A stretch of 47,672 nucleotides of DNA from Bacteroidota bacterium (lineage in GTDB: Bacteria > Bacteroidota > Bacteroidia > Bacteroidales > FEN-979): NCBI GenBank assembly GCA_026391795.1, contig JAPLDI010000029.1, forward strand, positions 118,985-166,656. Direction: 5' to 3'. The notes beneath the pieces are model-generated. The model had not been told where the DNA came from and did no database searches. It saw nothing but the letters and a program-made list of their open reading frames with translations. The position numbers and the translations under genes are program-made. The stretch's first letter is position 1. Each line of letters opens with the position of its first letter. Shown here in pieces: positions 43,471-47,672 of this stretch.

Positions 43471-44310
43471 TTAATAGATTTCAAAATCGTTTTTCTTTTG
43501 TGCCTGTTCAAAAATATCTTCACGCATTTTTTTTGTCAGATCAATCTTCCTTTTATTGAGGATGATGTTCCGGATCCGCTCCTTCTCAAAACTCAACGGG
43601 GAGATGCTTTCCTTTATTTTGAAATCCCGGAACCTCACGAGGTAGATGAACGCGGAATCCTGGTATTCAAGATCCCTCCTGTTTTTAAGAAACTCTTCCT
43701 GGTTGTAAGTCTTTATCGGGATCTGTTTCAGAAGGTCATTGAAAGGAAGCCAGTTCTGGTCATCGAGGAAATAATCGGAAGCATATTGCTCACATTGCTG
43801 GAAAAGCCGGGTCTTGTCGGCCGGGTTATCCGATCCGAGCAGTTTCCGGAACTGTTTTACATAGACTGATTTCAGCGGGAGCTTTACATATTGGAGCTGA
43901 ACAATGTTGTCTTTCAGCAGGAAGTTCTGCTGGTTCGCATCATAATAATTCTCGATATCCTCATCCGTCACCAGGGTATCCAGCTTCTGCCGCACAAGCT
44001 CGTTCTCATATGCATAGATGATGAGGGAATTCTTGTAATCATCAAGTTGCTGCGAAAAGTCCATCTGTTCACTGGAAAGGTTCTTTTCGGCCTGGTGAAT
44101 GACCAGCTGTTGATGAATCCAGTTTTCGATGTAGCTTTTGACCATCCCGGTGCTGTCCTTCGCCGAGGTTCCTTTCGGGATAAAGCCTTTCAGGTCTGTC
44201 TCGTAGAGGTACTCATTGTACACCCTGGCAACGGCATGTCCCGTTTTTTTTTTGAAAAACATGGAACATCCTGTGACCAGGACCAGCAGCACAAGGATGA
44301 GTTTGTTCAC
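43471..44310 (-). CDS. SurA N-like lipoprotein without a clear parvulin domain
   Basis: The 279-residue product has a lipobox (LLVLVTGCSMFF, Cys at about residue 15). A SurA-type N-domain follows: GHAVARVYNEYLYETDLKGFI, then SYIENWIHQQLVIHQAE and EDIENYYDANQQNFLL. The segment where a parvulin domain should be (about residues 140-230) is degenerate, lacking the GG-LG and GYH motifs. It is likely a membrane-tethered chaperone partner for its two full PPIase neighbours, 6 bp and 1 bp away. Confidence 0.85.
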   Translation of the reverse strand: MNKLILVLLVLVTGCSMFFKKKTGHAVARVYNEYLYETDLKGFIPKGTSAKDSTGMVKSYIENWIHQQLVIHQAEKNLSSEQMDFSQQLDDYKNSLIIYAYENELVRQKLDTLVTDEDIENYYDANQQNFLLKDNIVQLQYVKLPLKSVYVKQFRKLLGSDNPADKTRLFQQCEQYASDYFLDDQNWLPFNDLLKQIPIKTYNQEEFLKNRRDLEYQDSAFIYLVRFRDFKIKESISPLSFEKERIRNIILNKRKIDLTKKMREDIFEQAQKKNDFEIY

Positions 44311-44316
44311 GGAGAT

Positions 44317-46311
44317 TTATTTGATTTGTGAGAGGACGGCCTTATTCACCGTGACTTTATATTTCGTCCGGAGGTACTCCACCCAGATCTTCTCCAGGTA
44401 ATTCTGGTAATCATTGGTGATCAGTCCGCGTGCTTCGTTTAGCGTCTTGACCTCGGGAGGAAGGACCTTTCTGACAAAGACAAGCACTGCGCCGGGGGGA
44501 ACCGGAAGTTCACTCGAAAGTCCGGGAGCCCAGGTGATCATATCAATGTATTTGTTTTCCTTCCGTGAATATTTGCCTGACTCGATCTTGAGGATTTTGG
44601 CGGTATCCACATTGATCTCCTTGAGCAGGGCATCATCGGTAAGTCCCGAGATGATAAAGTTCCTGACCTTCTGGGCCATTTTCTGATCGCTGATGGTGTA
44701 GATCGAAGCGTCGAGCCGCTGCTCCCACATATAGCTGGCCTTGTTGTTTTCATAGAAATTTTTAAGGCCGGTGGTGTCTTTTACAGCTTTCGACCATACT
44801 TTCTGATCGGTAAGGTCAAAGAGCAGGATCCCGTCGCGGTATTCACTCATCAGGTTCCTGAAATCGGGGTATTTGGATTCAAGGCGTGTGTTTTCATATC
44901 TGATCAGGTTTTCATTCACGAAATCCTTGTACGCCCTGTCCACGAAGTAGGGGATCTTCTGTTTTTCAGTCTTGCGCTGGTTTTTTCCCAGCCAGGCGGT
45001 AAAATCTTTCTGGTTGTAACGCTGGGTGCTGATCTGGAACATGGGTTTGGTAAGGTTTTTTGCAAGAGTGACATCCCATTTTCCGGAAAAGATGCTGTCC
45101 GTGATGACGGTGTAGAAATCTTTTACCGCATCCGGCATTTCAACAAAATTGCTCTCTTTCTTGATCATGTTGATCACGGCCTGTTTGGCAAGGTCTGATC
45201 GGCCATCTTTCAGCACTTTCTGCTTCAGGTCTGCTTTTTCCTCTTCAAATGTTCCGGGTCTCTTGCGTTCGATGAGGCGGATGATATGCCAGCCGTACTG
45301 TGTCTGAATGGGCGTTGAGATGTCACCATCATTGGCCATTTTATAAAGGGCATCGATGAACTCGGGGACCATCCGGTTCACCCCGAATTTTGGTAAAGCT
45401 CCGCCTTTCAGCGCGCTGCCTTTGTCGTCGGAATACTGTTTTACCATGTCTTCCCATTTGGCACCGTTCTTCAGCCTGGTATAGACGGAATCGATTCTCT
45501 GGTATACTCGCAGAGAATCATCATGTGAGGCATTTTTCGGGATGTTCATAAAGATATGGGCTGCGGTCACTTTCCCGAGTGCTTCGTTTTTCGCAGTGAC
45601 CTTGATCAGGTGGTAGCCATATTCGGTACGGATGATCGGCGATACTTTTCCGGGTTCTGTTTTGTAGGCCCCGCTTTCAAAAGAATAGACATAATCAAAA
45701 ACCGTGAAGTATCCCAGGTCGCCATAGTTTCCTTTGAGGAAAGGATGCTGCTGGTTTGCCTCACGGTCCCTGGCAGAGGGGTCTTCAGAGACTTCAGCGG
45801 CAAGTTTTTCAAACGCTTCTCCGTTCAGGAGCCGTTCCCTTACCTTTGAAATCTTGTGCCAGGCTTCCAGGGTATCCTTTGGGGAGGCGTCAGAAGCAAG
45901 TTTGACAAAGATATGCCGGGTCCGGAGGTCGGACTTTTCACGTTCATAAGCTTCCCTGACCAGGCGGTCGATGGTTGCTTCATCTGTGAAATAAGGTTTC
46001 GCAAGCTGGTCGCGGTATCCCTTGAGTTCAGTTATAAAAGTGGAAACCGTATCAAATCCTAATTCTTCAGCTTCCCGGACTTTCAATTTGAAGTTGATGT
46101 AGAGGTTAAGGTAGTCCTCGAGTTTCTTTGCATCAATTGGTTCGCCTTTCTTCAGGTCGTTCTTTTTATAAACCGACATGAATTCGCCTGCGGTAACCGG
46201 TTTGCCACCGATGGTAAGCAATACTTCATCGTTCTTTACTTGTGCCTTCAGTGGAAATCCGATTCCAATCACAACCGACAGAGCAAAAAATAGAGCAATA
46301 AATCTTCTCAT
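44317..46311 (-). CDS. Peptidyl-prolyl isomerase (PpiD/SurA-like), two parvulin domains
   Basis: The 664-residue protein has a signal peptide ending GFPLKA and a SurA-like N-terminus (GGKPVTAGEFMSVYKKNDLK). The first parvulin domain spans about residues 130-240 (TRHIFVKLASDASPKDT to RTEYGYHLIKV). The second spans about 245-355 (AAHIFMNIPKNASHDDS to QTQYGWHIIRL). The ~300-residue C-terminal part is helical with no recognised domain. It opens the three-gene PPIase cluster, 6 bp upstream of the lipoprotein gene, and starts 61 bp after guaB. Confidence 0.92.
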   Translation of the reverse strand: MRRFIALFFALSVVIGIGFPLKAQVKNDEVLLTIGGKPVTAGEFMSVYKKNDLKKGEPIDAKKLEDYLNLYINFKLKVREAEELGFDTVSTFITELKGYRDQLAKPYFTDEATIDRLVREAYEREKSDLRTRHIFVKLASDASPKDTLEAWHKISKVRERLLNGEAFEKLAAEVSEDPSARDREANQQHPFLKGNYGDLGYFTVFDYVYSFESGAYKTEPGKVSPIIRTEYGYHLIKVTAKNEALGKVTAAHIFMNIPKNASHDDSLRVYQRIDSVYTRLKNGAKWEDMVKQYSDDKGSALKGGALPKFGVNRMVPEFIDALYKMANDGDISTPIQTQYGWHIIRLIERKRPGTFEEEKADLKQKVLKDGRSDLAKQAVINMIKKESNFVEMPDAVKDFYTVITDSIFSGKWDVTLAKNLTKPMFQISTQRYNQKDFTAWLGKNQRKTEKQKIPYFVDRAYKDFVNENLIRYENTRLESKYPDFRNLMSEYRDGILLFDLTDQKVWSKAVKDTTGLKNFYENNKASYMWEQRLDASIYTISDQKMAQKVRNFIISGLTDDALLKEINVDTAKILKIESGKYSRKENKYIDMITWAPGLSSELPVPPGAVLVFVRKVLPPEVKTLNEARGLITNDYQNYLEKIWVEYLRTKYKVTVNKAVLSQIK

Positions 46312-46372
46312 TGTTTGATAAATTTAATTTTAGAAATACTGGATTAAATAGTCATTTTTTTTCTTGTTCCGG

Positions 46373-47672
46373 TTACCGGCTGTAGTTTGGTGCTTCCCGG
46401 GTGATGGTTACGTCGTGGGGATGGCTTTCGACAACCCCTGCAGAGGTGATCTTCAGAAATTTTGCCCGCTGCAGTTCTTCCACATTTTTCGATCCGGTAT
46501 AACCCATGCCCGAGCGCAGTCCGCCCACCATCTGGTAGATGACTTCCGAGAGGGAGCCTTTGTAAGGGACCCTTCCCACAATGCCTTCGGGAACCAGCTT
46601 CCGGATATCATCTTCCATATCCTGGAAATAGCGGTCCTTGGAACCCTGCTGCATGGCTTCGATGGATCCCATGCCCCGGTAGGTTTTGTATTTTCTTCCT
46701 TCAAAGATGATGGCTTCTCCCGGTGATTCGTCAACGCCGGCAAAAAGCGAGCCTGCCATGATCGAATGTGCGCCGGCGGCCAGTGCTTTTACAATGTCAC
46801 CGGTATAACGGATCCCTCCGTCGGCTATGGCAGGGATGCCGGAACCTTTCAGGGCTTTGCTGACGGCATAGATGGCTGAAAGCTGGGGAATGCCGATCCC
46901 GGCAATGATGCGGGTAGTGCAGATCGATCCAGGGCCTATCCCGACCTTGACAGCGTCAACGCCGATCTTTGCCAGGTCTTTGGCAGCTTCCCCGGTACCG
47001 ATATTCCCTACGATAAGATCAATGTTCGGGAACGATTTCCGGATCAGTTTTGCCATGTCCATCACGTTCCGGGTATGCCCGTGGGCAGTATCGATCACGA
47101 TGGCATCCAGGTCTTCGTTAACAAGAGCGGCAACCCGGTCGGGGGTATCTTTTGCAATACCTACGGCAGCGGCAACACGTAAACGGCCCCGTGAATCCTT
47201 GCAGGCGTTTGGCCGGGCCTTGATCTTGATGATGTCTTTGTAAGTGATCAGCCCGATGAGGTTGTTGTCGGTATCGACAACCGGAAGCTTTTCGATCTTG
47301 TATTGCTGGAGGATCTCTTCCGCTTTCGCGAAATCGGTGAATTCGGTGGTTGTAAAGACCTGCTTTGTCATCACCTCTGTGATCGGACGCAATACATCCC
47401 GCTCGAAGCGCAGGTCGCGGCTGGTAACGATGCCGACAAGCTTTTTCCGGTCGTCAATGACAGGGATACCTCCGATGTTGAACTCCTTCATGATATCCAG
47501 GGCGTCGCCCACGAGTCCGCCCACATTGATGGTGACCGGATCAACGATCATGCCGTTTTCGGCACGTTTCACTTTGCGTACCTCAAGTGCCTGGGCCTCG
47601 ATGGGCATGTTCTTGTGCAGGACACCGATCCCGCCTTCCTGTGCCATGGCAATTGCCATGGTGGAGTCGGTA
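46373..47672 (-). CDS. guaB: IMP dehydrogenase, 5' end cut by the window
   Basis: The visible part encodes about 433 residues, about 55-60 short of a full-length protein, and reads in frame through the window edge. It begins in the ...TDSTMAIAMAQEGGIGVLHKNM part of the N-terminal barrel. Two CBS domains follow (VGDALDIMKEFNIGGIPVID; AEEILQQYKIEKLPVVD). The catalytic loop GIGPGSICTTRIIAGIGIPQ contains the nucleophilic Cys, and the flap includes YRGMGSIEAM. The enzyme oxidises IMP to XMP for GTP synthesis in the cytoplasm. It is the first gene of the minus-strand run guaB, PPIases, moxR, with a 61-bp gap before the PPIases. Confidence 0.96.
   Translation of the reverse strand, partial: TDSTMAIAMAQEGGIGVLHKNMPIEAQALEVRKVKRAENGMIVDPVTINVGGLVGDALDIMKEFNIGGIPVIDDRKKLVGIVTSRDLRFERDVLRPITEVMTKQVFTTTEFTDFAKAEEILQQYKIEKLPVVDTDNNLIGLITYKDIIKIKARPNACKDSRGRLRVAAAVGIAKDTPDRVAALVNEDLDAIVIDTAHGHTRNVMDMAKLIRKSFPNIDLIVGNIGTGEAAKDLAKIGVDAVKVGIGPGSICTTRIIAGIGIPQLSAIYAVSKALKGSGIPAIADGGIRYTGDIVKALAAGAHSIMAGSLFAGVDESPGEAIIFEGRKYKTYRGMGSIEAMQQGSKDRYFQDMEDDIRKLVPEGIVGRVPYKGSLSEVIYQMVGGLRSGMGYTGSKNVEELQRAKFLKITSAGVVESHPHDVTITREAPNYSR

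Noticed and set aside
1-47672. tRNA, rRNA or other structured RNA genes
   Set aside because: I looked for TΨC-like GGTTCGANTCC and rRNA-like blocks and saw none, but I could not run tRNAscan or Rfam searches.

Overview
The window looks like a chromosomal piece of a member of Bacteroidota, probably a Bacteroidales-like environmental lineage. Two secreted proteins carry type IX secretion (T9SS) C-terminal sorting domains. Several lipoproteins have short signal peptides ending just before Cys. Promoter-like boxes fit the Bacteroidota TAnnTTTG pattern rather than -35/-10 sigma70. The gene order guaB, three parvulin-type PPIases, then moxR also fits. I found no rRNA, tRNA, CRISPR array, transposase or integrase.

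Region 1 (1-16.8 kb) is accessory in character and almost wholly on the minus strand. It holds an L,D-transpeptidase-like protein, a bile-acid:Na+ symporter family protein, a GT-C-like membrane protein, small lipoproteins, two CPBP intramembrane proteases, a broken START-domain gene and a PDZ/DUF4136-like/PDZ protein. From 8.0 to 14.3 kb there is a run of small, independent single-gene units: GIY-YIG, two GNATs, three VOC/glyoxalase proteins, a CPBP protease and small membrane proteins. These resemble integron-type cassettes, and one 173-bp spacer has attC-like ends. Two T9SS cargo proteins close the region.

Region 2 (17-26.5 kb) has a secreted choloylglycine-hydrolase-family enzyme, a Crp/Fnr regulator with an N-terminal Cys cluster and an HTH regulator. 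A plus-strand acyl-CoA cluster follows: crotonase, 3-hydroxyacyl-CoA dehydrogenase, SCP2-type thiolase, a nitronate monooxygenase/FabK-like flavoprotein and a short DUF1456 protein. Its intergenic spaces are packed with repeats. There are large palindromic elements with CTCTGTG/CACAGAG arms, tandem heptanucleotides of many different sequences kept in one 7-bp register, and one 11-bp-period tract.

Region 3 (26.5-36.2 kb) encodes the citrate-to-2-oxoglutarate branch of the TCA cycle. Citrate synthase and aconitase are on the minus strand, and NADP-type isocitrate dehydrogenase is on the plus strand. Between them lies a ~1534-residue protein that joins an AMP-forming acyl-CoA synthetase, ~750 residues without a recognised domain, and a C-terminal GNAT acetyltransferase. 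I consider this protein the most interesting gene here.

Region 4 (36.3-47.7 kb) is housekeeping: a TIGR01212-type radical SAM protein, the phosphate transporter genes pstSCAB (no phoU seen), moxR, three parvulin/SurA-like chaperones and a 5'-truncated guaB at the window edge.
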